This document shows positions 1 to 7,208 of a stretch of 64,000 nucleotides of DNA, in pieces. How positions within the stretch are numbered: the stretch's first letter is position 1; each line of letters starts with the position of its first letter. Where the stretch lies: contig NZ_CP104174.1 in the NCBI RefSeq assembly GCF_025200925.1, forward strand, positions 4,526,001 through 4,590,000, given 5' to 3'. Source of the DNA: Bradyrhizobium sp. CB1015. GTDB lineage: Bacteria; Pseudomonadota; Alphaproteobacteria; Rhizobiales; Xanthobacteraceae. The notes beneath the pieces were generated by a model that was not told the DNA's origin, searched no databases, and worked only from the letters and a program-made list of their open reading frames with translations. A program made the translations under genes and the position numbers.

Positions 1-158
1 ACGTTCGAGATACGGTCAAGGCGCTGCAGGAAATCGATCCGACTTACGTGGTTCCGCTGCATTGTACGGGCGAACCGTTTTACGAAACCGCGCGCGCAGC
101 GATGCCAACGAAGCTCTTACGCTCGTACACAGGAACGCGCTTGGTCTTCGACGCGTGA
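1..158 (+). CDS. MBL-fold metallo-hydrolase, C-terminal fragment (cut by window edge)
   Basis: The reading frame that is open from base 3 and stops at TGA 156-158 encodes about 51 residues. It contains a VVPLHCTGEPF stretch and ends GTRLVFDA. A late His-Cys-Thr-Gly segment of this kind, followed by a short tail, is seen in MBL-fold hydrolases of the dihydropterin-phosphate-synthase-like group, where the His is a metal ligand. The N-terminal HxHxDH motif lies outside the window, so the family call rests on the tail only. Confidence 0.6.
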   Translation, partial: VRDTVKALQEIDPTYVVPLHCTGEPFYETARAAMPTKLLRSYTGTRLVFDA

Positions 159-625
159 GCGGAGCCTTGCTGTTGCATGTATGTCCGTTGATGGCCCATC
201 AGCGATGTTCGCGGCTCGCCGGTTTGAGGTCTGCTTCGCCGGGGCTAGCGGATGCGAATTCCTCGCGCTGAGCTTTTCGCATGTTCAGAGCCGGCCTTCG
301 TCGGCACGCGCGTCGGTTCAGGAACGTATTCGATGGCTCTCCTTAAAAGACACGGATTCATCACCGGCTCACGGCGCCCGGCGAGCAGCTCGTAGGATGG
401 GTGGAACGCCAGCGAAACCCATCGCTCCCTCCATATGCGACGAAGCATCGGCGGCCTCGAGGTCGGGATCGGATTCTCCGGGACCTGCACGGAAGACAGC
501 GGCGAGCTCCAAGGCATCGCGCTCGCGGGGAAGCGAAGCTTGCGGCTGACAGCCTCGCTCAAGCTGATGCAAAGGGCGTAGAGCGCACGCTCATTGGCAT
601 CGGTGTCCGCTTCGCGGGGCCGCCA
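159..625. other. Gene-poor stretch
   Basis: No convincing coding sequence was seen. The only recognisable element is a short intergenic repeat at 391-424. Overlapping ORFs here have no family-like features and shadow one another. Confidence 0.4.
391..424. repeat. GTAGGATGGGT-type intergenic palindromic repeat
   Basis: CGTAGGATGGGT is followed by a spacer and by CGAAACCCATC, so GATGGGT pairs with ACCCATC. The same layout recurs at 52979-53057, and related GTAGGGTGGGTT/AACCCACC units occur at 49557-49614 and 52065-52120. Confidence 0.6.
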
Positions 626-817
626 TCATCCTCGCTCGCGCCGTTTTCGTCCTACGCTGATAAGGCGGTCGATGCGGGCATGGATGTCCTTCGTGCGTTC
701 GGCTGCGGCCAGTGAGCGATGGCTGGATAGCGGCTCGAGACGCGTGTTGTCCCACAGCACAAAGCGACCTTCAGCCGCTCTGATCACATAGCGCGAGTCC
801 GCGATAGGATCACTCAT
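626..817 (-). CDS. Small conserved-type hypothetical protein (63 aa)
   Basis: I do not recognise a named family. The protein starts MSDPIADSRYVIRAAEGRFVLWDN and is rich in Arg at the C terminus. ATG at 817 is preferred to an in-frame TTG at 829, because the TTG sits on the stop codon of the upstream response-regulator gene. It lies just downstream of that gene on the same strand (stop at 826), so the two could be co-transcribed. The compact N-terminal 'RYVIRAAEGRFVLWD' looks like a short beta-rich fold, but no function can be assigned. Confidence 0.5.
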   Translation of the reverse strand: MSDPIADSRYVIRAAEGRFVLWDNTRLEPLSSHRSLAAAERTKDIHARIDRLISVGRKRRERG

Positions 818-825
818 CGTTCTTT

Positions 826-1227
826 TCAATGCTGTTCTCCAACGGAAGAACGCAGGAACGTCGATCCGCTTTCGCCGTACCGACGAACAGAAATCGCATC
901 GATCGCTTTGCCGAGCTGTTCGATCAAGAACGGCTTTCGCAGCACCGGGTAGAAGCGGAAAGGCTCAGGCAGTGCGGGAGATACGTAGCCGGTCGCAAAC
1001 AGAAACGGCAGCTTCCGTCGCTCAAGGACGTGGACAATGGGTAGAATAGGGTGCCCTTTGATGCTGACATCGAGAATAGCAAGATCGAACCGAGACGACT
1101 CGGCTATGGGCTGAGCATCTTCGATGCTCCCTGCTTCTGCGACGACGCGATGGCCAAGCTCTTCGACCATTTCAGCGATCATCATTCGGATGAGCGCTTC
1201 GTCTTCGACCAAGAATATGTCCAGCAT
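826..1227 (-). CDS. Single-domain response regulator
   Basis: This 133-residue protein is a receiver (CheY-like) domain without an output domain. Starting at ATG 1227, the acidic pair is E8-D9, the phospho-acceptor Asp is D53 in FDLAILDVSIKG, the switch Thr is T79 in FATGY, and the conserved Lys is K98 in LRKPF. A longer in-frame start at 1317 would add 30 residues with no receiver-like character, so the shorter start was chosen. No histidine kinase is next to it, so its partner is unknown. Such stand-alone receivers usually relay phosphate or bind a target protein directly. Confidence 0.85.
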   Translation of the reverse strand: MLDIFLVEDEALIRMMIAEMVEELGHRVVAEAGSIEDAQPIAESSRFDLAILDVSIKGHPILPIVHVLERRKLPFLFATGYVSPALPEPFRFYPVLRKPFLIEQLGKAIDAISVRRYGESGSTFLRSSVGEQH

Positions 1228-1965
1228 GACGGAATCGGACCTAAGTCCCCCTCTAAACTGAAGCGTCAAACAAAGGGGGCGCCGTCCGCCCAGACGAGTT
1301 GATCGCATTCCATGCATCGGTCCACTGCCATCAGTCCGCCTCTACGGGGGTTTAACAGCGTCAAATATGGATGCAGTGGTTCGCTGAACTTGTGGAGGCA
1401 AGCCAATTGCTGAGGCTTCGGCTGCAGGCCGTCTGACCGTTCCATCCCGTGTCCTCGTGTGACAGGCGGGAGTGCTCGTCTCTCTCAGCCACCGACGCCC
1501 AGGTTGACCGCTGCCGGTGATGACAGCATCAATGTACCAAAACCGACTTCCCTACAATAACCTACGACAGCACGCACAAGCTGACAGGATTAGCCATCGC
1601 TATCATCGTGGCCGGCAGCCTCGAACTGACTGATGTAAACCGCACTTTCAGCCGGGCGCCTCTAACGTCGTCTTTTGACCGGCTTTCTGGCCTCGCACTG
1701 TCCGCTTTCGAGAGCTGAGCGGAATTTCGTTGAGCTGCCCAGGGCAGCCTTTGACCCGAGGCGACGTTCGCGAGGTGCGAGCCTTGATGCCAAATTTGTA
1801 TGCCAAGTTTGTATGCCAAGTTTGTCCGCCGCCCCCTTGGCGGCGGAGAGAAGGTCCTATCGATCGCGCGGCCTTCTCTCGAGAACCACTTGGTTTCAGA
1901 GGCGCAAGGCTCATAATGCAGTACTTCCTTGCGCTAGCCGTCTTTCAGCACACCGGATCGCGGCG
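1228..1965. other. Long intergenic region with a 13-bp tandem repeat
   Basis: No supported gene was found in about 740 bp. ORFs on both strands overlap each other and lack family features. The clear structure is the three-copy 13-bp repeat at 1788-1826. Confidence 0.4.
1788..1826. repeat. Three tandem 13-bp units TGCCAA[A/G]TTTGT[A/C]
   Basis: TGCCAAATTTGTA, TGCCAAGTTTGTA and TGCCAAGTTTGTC follow each other without gaps. The units differ at one or two bases. Short phased copies like this may be a repeated regulator site or a simple sequence expansion. No adjacent gene start makes the choice clear. Confidence 0.6.
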
Positions 1966-2304
1966 CTAAACTCGTCTGCCGCCTTTGAACGAAGCCCGCT
2001 CGATCAAGAAATCGTCTAGTTTCCGGCCGCATCGAAGCTGCGGTTGCAGCCAGCGAGGTGGCCTACCGCGGCCCGACCACGTTTCTGCAGGGTTGTTCGG
2101 ATTGCGATATTTGGGACGGACCGGCGGGTATGGACGGCGCTTACGATCGAACCGTATGGCCTCGTTGGCGAGTCCAATCTTGTGCAGCCGTTCCTCCAAT
2201 CGTGCTTTTTGCACCAGGATTTTCTCAGTAAGGCTGGCCGTAACCTGCTGGTGAACTATCCAGAGCTCGTCAAGCGAGAGCGAGTTGAATTGCGCGGCAT
2301 TCAT
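1966..2304 (-). CDS. H-NS family nucleoid protein (HvrA-like)
   Basis: The 112-residue protein has the two-part layout of the H-NS family. An N-terminal helical oligomerisation part (about residues 5-50) is followed by a basic linker, then the C-terminal DNA-binding motif YRNPNNPAETWSGRGRPPRWL at about residues 65-85, with the diagnostic GRGR/P-W core. Proteins of this family bind AT-rich DNA and silence or tune gene expression; in photosynthetic relatives HvrA acts on light-regulated genes. The gene stands alone between two gene-poor stretches. Confidence 0.9.
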   Translation of the reverse strand: MNAAQFNSLSLDELWIVHQQVTASLTEKILVQKARLEERLHKIGLANEAIRFDRKRRPYPPVRPKYRNPNNPAETWSGRGRPPRWLQPQLRCGRKLDDFLIERASFKGGRRV

Positions 2305-2722
2305 GGCACGATCCGATTCTGGTGAGAAGGCCAGTCACAAAAGCCGTAAAATGAAGGGACAGACAACCCGAGATCTAAATATTAGCCGTATAATCCACAT
2401 TAAAGTGCGAGGTAGCAGGGAGAAAGGCACGACGGAGGTTATATCGTGGCGGAACATTTAATAGGGTGAGGACAACGGCTTGCGGGGGGCCTACAGGTCG
2501 GAATCCACATCCACATCCACAAAGTTCGACCAGACCCGCCTTTTTTATCGGCTTTGCCCCTACGGATACGAGCAGATAGCTGCAGCAGCTGTCGACTGGG
2601 GTCATTAATTCGGACAGCCAGGCGCAAAATTAATCCATCGCATCGCCAAATTTAAGCCGCATGAGAGCCCATCTTGCCGCGAAGGCTTGTGCCGGATGGG
2701 GGCACAACACCGGGAGTTTTCG
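2305..2722. other. Intergenic region without supported genes
   Basis: Only short ORFs without family features occur. A small TCCACA triplication is visible at about 2502-2521. Confidence 0.35.
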
Positions 2723-3466
2723 ATGTCCGGTCATTTGCGATTCTGCTTCGCCAGTTTGGTTCTTGTTGGAGCTCTTTCGGCGGCACCTGCGTCCTCCAAC
2801 CCTATCGCCGACTTGTTCAATACGGGTTCTCCCGAGCCCGCTGCAACGTCGTCGGTGCAGCCAGAATGCTTGCTGCGGCCCTTCAACTCGTCTGGCCCAC
2901 GCCAGCGCTGGGTGTATCGGCGGGACGGTCACCGCAAGTGCTGGTTCCTGGCCGAGGGCAGCGCAGTCGTGCGAAAGTCGGTTCGTGATCGTACGGCGAA
3001 AGGCGGCGCCAGTCCCGACAGGAATGAGGCTGGGCGACAAAGGCAAAGCGCGGTGATTGATGCGCGCGCGGAGTTACTAAGGTCGGCACCGGCCGAGGGG
3101 GCTTCGGCGACGCCGCCGGCGCTCGAACTCAAGGTGGCTGATGCCGCTTCGGAGCTCAGCACGCGCGCCGCCCCGACGTGGGCGGACTCCATCGCGGAGC
3201 TTGCTACGCCCGAACATTCAGTGCCTAGCCAAGCCGATGTTAAGCAGCCTCTCGCGGCGGGGCCCCCCACTGACGCAGTGCCTTCGTCCGATCTGCCGGT
3301 TGTCGCGATCAGCGTGGTCGAGGAGGAGCGGAGCTCGGCGCCGCCCTGGTTAGGCGTGCTGCTGATGGCGCTGGGAGGCCTGTCAGTCTTAAGCTCGAGC
3401 CGCACACTTCGGGACGCGGTGAGATTGCGCCCACCGAGAGGGCGATACGCCGCGCGCGCCACCTGA
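2723..3466 (+). CDS. Exported, membrane-anchored hypothetical protein
   Basis: ATG 2723 gives 247 residues. Residues 1-26 form a signal-like segment (SGHLRFCFASLVLVGALSAAPASS). A short conserved-looking part follows (CLLRPFNSSGPRQRWVYRRD, then a second Cys in RKCWFL), suggesting a small disulfide-linked fold. The middle is a low-complexity Ala/Ser/Pro-rich linker. A single hydrophobic helix (WLGVLLMALGGLSVL) lies near the C terminus with a basic tail. The layout fits a periplasmic protein held by a C-terminal membrane anchor. No function is recognised. An upstream in-frame ATG at 2687 would only extend the N terminus ahead of the signal peptide. Confidence 0.65.
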   Translation: MSGHLRFCFASLVLVGALSAAPASSNPIADLFNTGSPEPAATSSVQPECLLRPFNSSGPRQRWVYRRDGHRKCWFLAEGSAVVRKSVRDRTAKGGASPDRNEAGRQRQSAVIDARAELLRSAPAEGASATPPALELKVADAASELSTRAAPTWADSIAELATPEHSVPSQADVKQPLAAGPPTDAVPSSDLPVVAISVVEEERSSAPPWLGVLLMALGGLSVLSSSRTLRDAVRLRPPRGRYAARAT

Positions 3467-3498
3467 CGCGCCGCCGCGAGATCCAAGAGTTCGGAGGT

Positions 3499-3717
3499 TC
3501 AACGTCGAACGGAAATCCGTGCGACCGCTCTATCCTGAATAGACGGCCGATCTGGCCGCCGAGGACCTAGTCCGACACGTCGTCTTCTGCCGAGTGTTCT
3601 GGCCTCTACGCGTCGGAGCTTGCTTCGAAGCTTTTCGAGCTCTCTAAGCTCCGCCACAAGTGCGTGGAGTCGCTCGCTCAGAACGGCACAAGTATAAACT
3701 TCACGAATACTGGACAT
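3499..3717 (-). CDS. Small helical, basic hypothetical protein (72 aa)
   Basis: The N-terminal half (SERLHALVAELRELEKLRSK) looks like an amphipathic or coiled-coil helix, and the C-terminal half is very Arg-rich. It lies 58 bp downstream of the 45-residue gene at 3776-3913 on the same strand. No family was recognised and the call rests on composition, so it could be spurious. Confidence 0.4.
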   Translation of the reverse strand: MSSIREVYTCAVLSERLHALVAELRELEKLRSKLRRVEARTLGRRRRVGLGPRRPDRPSIQDRAVARISVRR

Positions 3718-3775
3718 GGCGCGCCTCGAAGCAGTTCATAAAAAGAGAAAGGATGAAAATACGGTCGACCGAAGC

Positions 3776-3913
3776 TCAGTGAGCCAGAGCAGTGGCCGCC
3801 AAATGCTCCCAGTACTCAGCCTCAGCGAGCAGCTTCCAGCTTCTCTCGGGATAGCGCGCGGCAGTCTGTCGGCAAAGCAACGCCATTGCGCGAAATCGGC
3901 GGGCAACTTCCAT
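3776..3913 (-). CDS. 45-residue conserved-type small protein
   Basis: The sequence begins MEVARRFRAMALLCRQTAA and continues to a WEHLA motif near the C terminus. The pattern 'RRFR-x-M-x-x-x-CRQ-x-A ... PE-x-SW-x-x-LA-x-AE-x-WEHLA' matches a class of tiny hypothetical proteins common in Bradyrhizobium, recalled from general knowledge and not searched. A strong ribosome site, GGGAGG, lies six bases before ATG 3913. Residues are mostly helical and amphipathic. Function is unknown. Confidence 0.65.
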   Translation of the reverse strand: MEVARRFRAMALLCRQTAARYPERSWKLLAEAEYWEHLAATALAH

Positions 3914-4485
3914 TCCAACCTCCCATTATATTTTGTTTTTCAACATATTGTTTAATGTCGTGCTGGAGTCATCATCATTATCAATCATAATCAAAATTAT
4001 CGTTTAAGGGCAGTCAATTACGGTTCCTCCCAGCGGATTAATGGGCATTTGTTTCGATTTGGACTTCAGATCGGTTTCATGCGCCGTGCCTGGTTCGTAT
4101 TGCGAGTTTAGGCGCGTCGCCGCGCGATTGTGCGCTCGTCAGGAGCCTGTGGCGCAACAAAACAATTGTGTTGATCAGACCGTCGGTGAGGCGCAGTGAT
4201 CTGCGCGAGTTCTCAGAAGGGGGCGACGCGAGGAGAGTGGGACCTCAGGTGAGGCACCGGAACAAAGTACTCCAAATCGGCTGACCCTCGCCGGCTCGTC
4301 GCCGCGCTGCCGGAGCGGCCCTGACCTACATCCAAAAGCGCCCCGAAAGTCCCCCGAGGTCAGGAGGTTTGTGGAGCGGTCCAGTCCTCGAGGTGCTGGA
4401 CCGTTTGGACAGCGAAATCCCAGACTTTGCCACGCGCGTGCCGTGTGACTTGAACCCGCAAGGGATCTAATCGCAAGCCCCAACC
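3914..4485. other. Intergenic region, AT-rich at its left end
   Basis: About 570 bp hold no gene I can support. The part at 3920-4020 is clearly more AT-rich than the surroundings and lies upstream of the 45-residue gene, so it probably holds that gene's promoter. Short inverted arms GGTCCAG/CTGGACC flank about 4378-4402. Confidence 0.35.
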
Positions 4486-4572
4486 TCACGAACGCATGGC
4501 GTCGATCGCATGGGCGATCAGGACCGCTGCACTGACGCCGACGAGAACGACGAGCAAAAAAGTGAATAACAC
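4486..4572 (-). CDS. 28-residue single-pass membrane peptide
   Basis: A GTG start at 4572, six bases after GGAGG, opens a frame reading LFTFLLVVLVGVSAAVLIAH and ending DAMRS. Almost the whole peptide is one transmembrane helix with a short charged tail. The good ribosome site and clean hydrophobic segment support it, but there is no recognised family. A second membrane mini-protein lies 123 bp upstream on the same strand. Confidence 0.5.
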   Translation of the reverse strand: MLFTFLLVVLVGVSAAVLIAHAIDAMRS

Positions 4573-4695
4573 GTTCGCCTCCAATGTTTGGAATTGAACG
4601 CGCGCATTCGTGCACAGTCAAAATCAACCGGCCGAGATTATTAATTTCGGCTTGGGGCTGAGGATTCACGGTAACGCTTGCGTCCGCTGTCGGCC

Positions 4696-4797
4696 CTATC
4701 TATGGAATGCCATGAACAGAAGAATCCCGACAACGCACGCCGCGAGTGAGAGCAAGTAAATACCCACGGCAGTCCCCGACTCATCACAAATCAGCAT
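4696..4797 (-). CDS. 33-residue single-pass membrane peptide
   Basis: ATG 4797 opens a 33-residue frame with a short polar start (MLICDESGTA) and a hydrophobic helix (VGIYLLSLAACVVGILLFMA), ending FHR. The ribosome site is weak, so this is less certain than its neighbour. The arrangement of two tiny membrane proteins in tandem hints at a common role, which cannot be named. Confidence 0.4.
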   Translation of the reverse strand: MLICDESGTAVGIYLLSLAACVVGILLFMAFHR

Positions 4798-4982
4798 TTG
4801 GATTGGAACTCGCATCATTCGACAGGTCAAGTGCGAGCGTCCCAATAAATCATTGAATCAAATAAATAATACCCGGTTCAACCGAATTAACTTCAAGGCG
4901 GACACCGCGCATCGCGCGAGAAAGCGCATTTTTGAGCGGTCGTAAGCTTCCATTTTTGTCTCGGTGTTCGAAGGAGAGAAGG

Positions 4983-5387
4983 ATGCTAGCGAAAGCGAAG
5001 GTGGCCGCGCGCCTTCCAGCCAAGGACCTGGATCGGGCTCGCGCGTTTTATTCCGAAAAACTCGGCCTCGAGCCGGTCGAACAGCGCGAAGGCGGATTGC
5101 GCTATGTCTGCGCCAATGGCGAGTTTGCGATATTCATCTCGGCCGGAGCGCAATCCGGCACGCACACGCAAATGGGCTGGGAAGTCGAGGATATCGAAGC
5201 AACAGTGCGCGAGCTTCGCGCGCGCGGAGTCAAATTCGAGGAATATGATTTGCCTGGTCTGAAGACGGTCGAGGGGATTGCCGAGATAACCGGGAACTAC
5301 GCCAGCAAGGGCACCGGTGAGCGAGGTGCGTGGTTCCGCGACAGCGAAGGCAATCTTCTTGGGATCGGTCAGCCGGTACGATCCTGA
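4983..5387 (+). CDS. VOC (glyoxalase/bleomycin-resistance) family protein
   Basis: The 134-residue protein has the vicinal-oxygen-chelate layout: a first beta-alpha-beta module with AARLPAKDLDRARAFYSEKLGLEP and a second ending in WFRDSEGNLLGIGQP. The FYSEKLGLEP segment and the D-x-[ED]-GN-L-L-G-[IV]-x-[QE] ending are hallmarks of the superfamily. The start at ATG 4983 follows GAAGGAGAGAAGG. The final metal-ligand position reads Gln in IGQP, where many catalytic members have Glu, so catalysis cannot be assumed. Substrate is unknown. Confidence 0.85.
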   Translation: MLAKAKVAARLPAKDLDRARAFYSEKLGLEPVEQREGGLRYVCANGEFAIFISAGAQSGTHTQMGWEVEDIEATVRELRARGVKFEEYDLPGLKTVEGIAEITGNYASKGTGERGAWFRDSEGNLLGIGQPVRS

Positions 5388-5578
5388 CGCGCGGCTGGGG
5401 CGTCGTTGCTCGAGGCGATCGGCAGCGCGAGCGCTGCCTTCATGGAGGAGCGATGGCCCATCTAACAAGCCTCGTCCATCTCGCGGTGGAGTATTGATCC
5501 GAGCGTTCTCAGAACTCGTCGTTGGTGGTTGCGGCGGGGCCGAGGTTGACGGGAGCGCAAGGACTTCGTGGTGAGCTC

Positions 5579-5905
5579 CTAGCCAGTATTTTTGACCGCC
5601 TCAGCCAGAATGGCGTAAAGCTGCTGCCTGCTTAATTTCTTTGGCTGCTTCCTCTCTGCGGTACTCGAGGACACCTTCTGCGCGATTGGACGGGCGCAGG
5701 CTGCCGACGACGGCCTCAGCTTCGGGGCCGGCCTTATCTGGGGCCTTGCTGTGGGCGGCTTGTGGCCGCGCTTCAGGCCCAGACGGTTCAGCATACCGCA
5801 GACCGCGTTACGACTGCAGCCGAGATGGCGCGCAATCTGCGCCGCGCTCTGTCCTGCGGACCAGAGCCTTTTGAGAAGCTTTATGTCGTTCGCATCCCAG
5901 CCCAT
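5579..5905 (-). CDS. GcrA-like cell-cycle regulator family protein (short)
   Basis: The N-terminal segment WDANDIKLLKRLWSAGQSAAQIARHLGCSR and the following VCGMLNRLGLK match the GcrA helix-turn-helix pattern (LW-x-x-G-x-S-A-x-QIA-x-x-LG-x-[ST]RNAV-x-x-x-x-x-RLGL). In Caulobacter GcrA works with sigma70 at methylated promoters. This protein is 108 residues, shorter than classical GcrA (about 170), and has a basic, low-complexity C-terminal half. It is probably a paralogue and may not be the master regulator itself. Confidence 0.8.
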   Translation of the reverse strand: MGWDANDIKLLKRLWSAGQSAAQIARHLGCSRNAVCGMLNRLGLKRGHKPPTARPQIRPAPKLRPSSAACARPIAQKVSSSTAERKQPKKLSRQQLYAILAEAVKNTG

Positions 5906-5944
5906 GGGAGATATTATAACGCCGACTGCCGGAGACGGGCTAGT

Positions 5945-6118
5945 CTAGTCTTCGTCCGGCTCGCGCACGACCGCCGGTTCGTCATCTTCGTCTTCCTCAT
6001 CCTCGTCTTCGTCTTCCTCGTCTTCATCGGGATCCCTTGGTGGCATCGCGATGCGCATCGGCATGAGTGTCCAGCCGATGGCTGTGGTGGCAAATGCTTC
6101 GGAGGTGTGTTGCTTCAT
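5945..6118 (-). CDS. 57-residue protein with a hyper-acidic tail
   Basis: ATG 6118 opens a frame starting MKQHTSEAFATTAIGWTLMP. Residues 31-47 consist only of Asp and Glu apart from the start of the run, and the protein ends REPDED. An AGGAG lies about ten bases upstream. The codon run alternates GAC/GAG/GAA/GAT, which argues for selection on protein and against simple DNA slippage. The opposite strand reads as a run of hydrophobic residues and is the less likely coding strand. The acidic tail could bind basic proteins or cations; no family is recognised. Confidence 0.55.
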   Translation of the reverse strand: MKQHTSEAFATTAIGWTLMPMRIAMPPRDPDEDEEDEDEDEEDEDDEPAVVREPDED

Positions 6119-6260
6119 GCCATCGTGCTCCTCGAAAAATACGCGCGCTCGCTAATTCTTGGCCAGCGAATGCAGGTGCCAGGGCGCGATCACCGCAAAC
6201 GCGATGCGGGCAGGTAGACTGCATCATCAGCGGGCATCAGGCTAGCCGGCAGCGTTTCGG

Positions 6261-6572
6261 CTACTTGATGCCCGAGGACCCATTGGGCGCTATGTTCACC
6301 AAAACCTCGCCGGCAGCGATTTCGGGAACTCCAAGGTCGAGGTCAGGCAGACTGGCTTGAACGAATGCCATTATCTTGGCGTTCGCTGCGCTAGCGCTTT
6401 CGCGGTCGTCAAATATCATCACGGCGATACCGACACCGTCGCCCGCATCCAGCACATGGTAAGATCTGAATCCCTGCGATTGCCTCAGGATCTCACCAAC
6501 GCCGCTCTTGGCACGACGAGCGGCGTCCGCTACCGAACGAACCTTGCTGTACTTGCGAATGATCATGTACAT
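6261..6572 (-). CDS. Hypothetical protein with dimeric alpha/beta-barrel character
   Basis: The 103-residue protein starts MYMIIRKYSKVRSVADAARR and contains a GFRSYHVLDAGDGVGIAVMIFDD segment. A beta strand, a helix of 20-25 residues, then 'GF-x-x-Y-x-x-x-D-[AG]-x-x-G-x-[AV]-x-[VI]-x-x-[FY]-[DE]' is typical of small ferredoxin-like dimeric barrel proteins related to antibiotic-biosynthesis monooxygenases. An in-frame ATG at 6590, preceded by AAGGGG, could extend it by six residues. No catalytic residues can be defined, so only a structural class is proposed. Confidence 0.65.
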   Translation of the reverse strand: MYMIIRKYSKVRSVADAARRAKSGVGEILRQSQGFRSYHVLDAGDGVGIAVMIFDDRESASAANAKIMAFVQASLPDLDLGVPEIAAGEVLVNIAPNGSSGIK

Positions 6573-6733
6573 GGGGCCACCACGCGCCATACGCCCCTTC
6601 GCATCAAAGCATTTCGGTCCCGCTTGGACTAGTGCCAACTTCCGGGATGGGCCACAGCGTCCGGCTGGGCGGACCGCGCAACGCTCCTTTCCAATGAGCC
6701 ATCCTCGCCCGAGAGGGGGCGAGGTGCTGAGGC

Positions 6734-6949
6734 TCAGGAGCCCTCGAACTTGAACGACACGTTGAGCTTGGCGCGATAGGCCTCGACTTTTCCCTTGTCA
6801 TCCAGTTGCATATCGAGCTTGACGACCTCTGCGATGCGAAGATCTCGGAGAGATTTAGCAGCTTGCTCGACCGCATTGGCGGCCGCCTTCTCCCATGAGT
6901 CGGTGCTGGTCCCGACCAGTTCAATGACCTTGTAGACGCTATCGGGCAT
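6734..6949 (-). CDS. Dodecin-family flavin-binding-like protein
   Basis: The 71-residue protein (MPDSVYKVIELVGTSTDSW...) follows the dodecin pattern: YKVIELVGTS, a helix EKAAANAVEQAAKSLRDLR, then EVV and two beta strands ending KLNVSFKFEG. Dodecins form 12-subunit shells that hold flavin between paired tryptophans. Here the position of that Trp (after LR, before -EVV) is Ile (LRIAEVV), so flavin stacking may be lost. The start at ATG 6949 follows TAAGGAGGACGAAA. The gene overlaps the end of a small upstream ORF by 11 bp. Confidence 0.85.
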   Translation of the reverse strand: MPDSVYKVIELVGTSTDSWEKAAANAVEQAAKSLRDLRIAEVVKLDMQLDDKGKVEAYRAKLNVSFKFEGS

Positions 6950-7130
6950 TTTCGTCCTCCTTATCGGTAGGAGCAGGAAGTCTAGCATCAGGAACTCGAC
7001 GCTGATACGTCCAAGGGGATGCCGCGGAAAGGGTCCGACTGGCTGTCACTTTCCTGTTCGACCAGAGAAGAACTCGGGTTGTCCAGTCGGAGATGACGTT
7101 CGCATCTTCAGCCTGGATGGACGCGGACAT
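6939..7130 (-). CDS. Possible 63-residue protein overlapping the dodecin gene
   Basis: ATG 7130 is preceded by AAGGAGATTCC, a good ribosome site, and the frame runs into the dodecin start with an 11-bp overlap, which would allow coupled translation. The protein (MSASIQAEDANVISDWTTRV...) has no recognised motif and its second half is basic and irregular. The ribosome site and overlap are the only support, so it may instead be part of the dodecin leader. Confidence 0.4.
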   Translation of the reverse strand: MSASIQAEDANVISDWTTRVLLWSNRKVTASRTLSAASPWTYQRRVPDARLPAPTDKEDENAR

Positions 7131-7208
7131 GGAATCTCCTTCGCGCCAGCTGGCTTGCGAATATCATTCTGCGCGCCAATGTCGTCATTGCCGCCAAGGT
7201 TCTGACCC

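Noticed and set aside
4175..4669. 164-codon minus-strand ORF
   Set aside because: Composition is irregular, and a better-supported 28-residue membrane peptide with its own ribosome site lies in another frame of the same strand.
5762..6217. Plus-strand ORF with an apparent hydrophobic helix (FVIFVFLILVFVFLVFIG)
   Set aside because: The helix is only the complement of the GAC/GAG/GAA/GAT codon run of the acidic mini-protein on the minus strand, and the rest of the ORF overlaps the GcrA-like gene.
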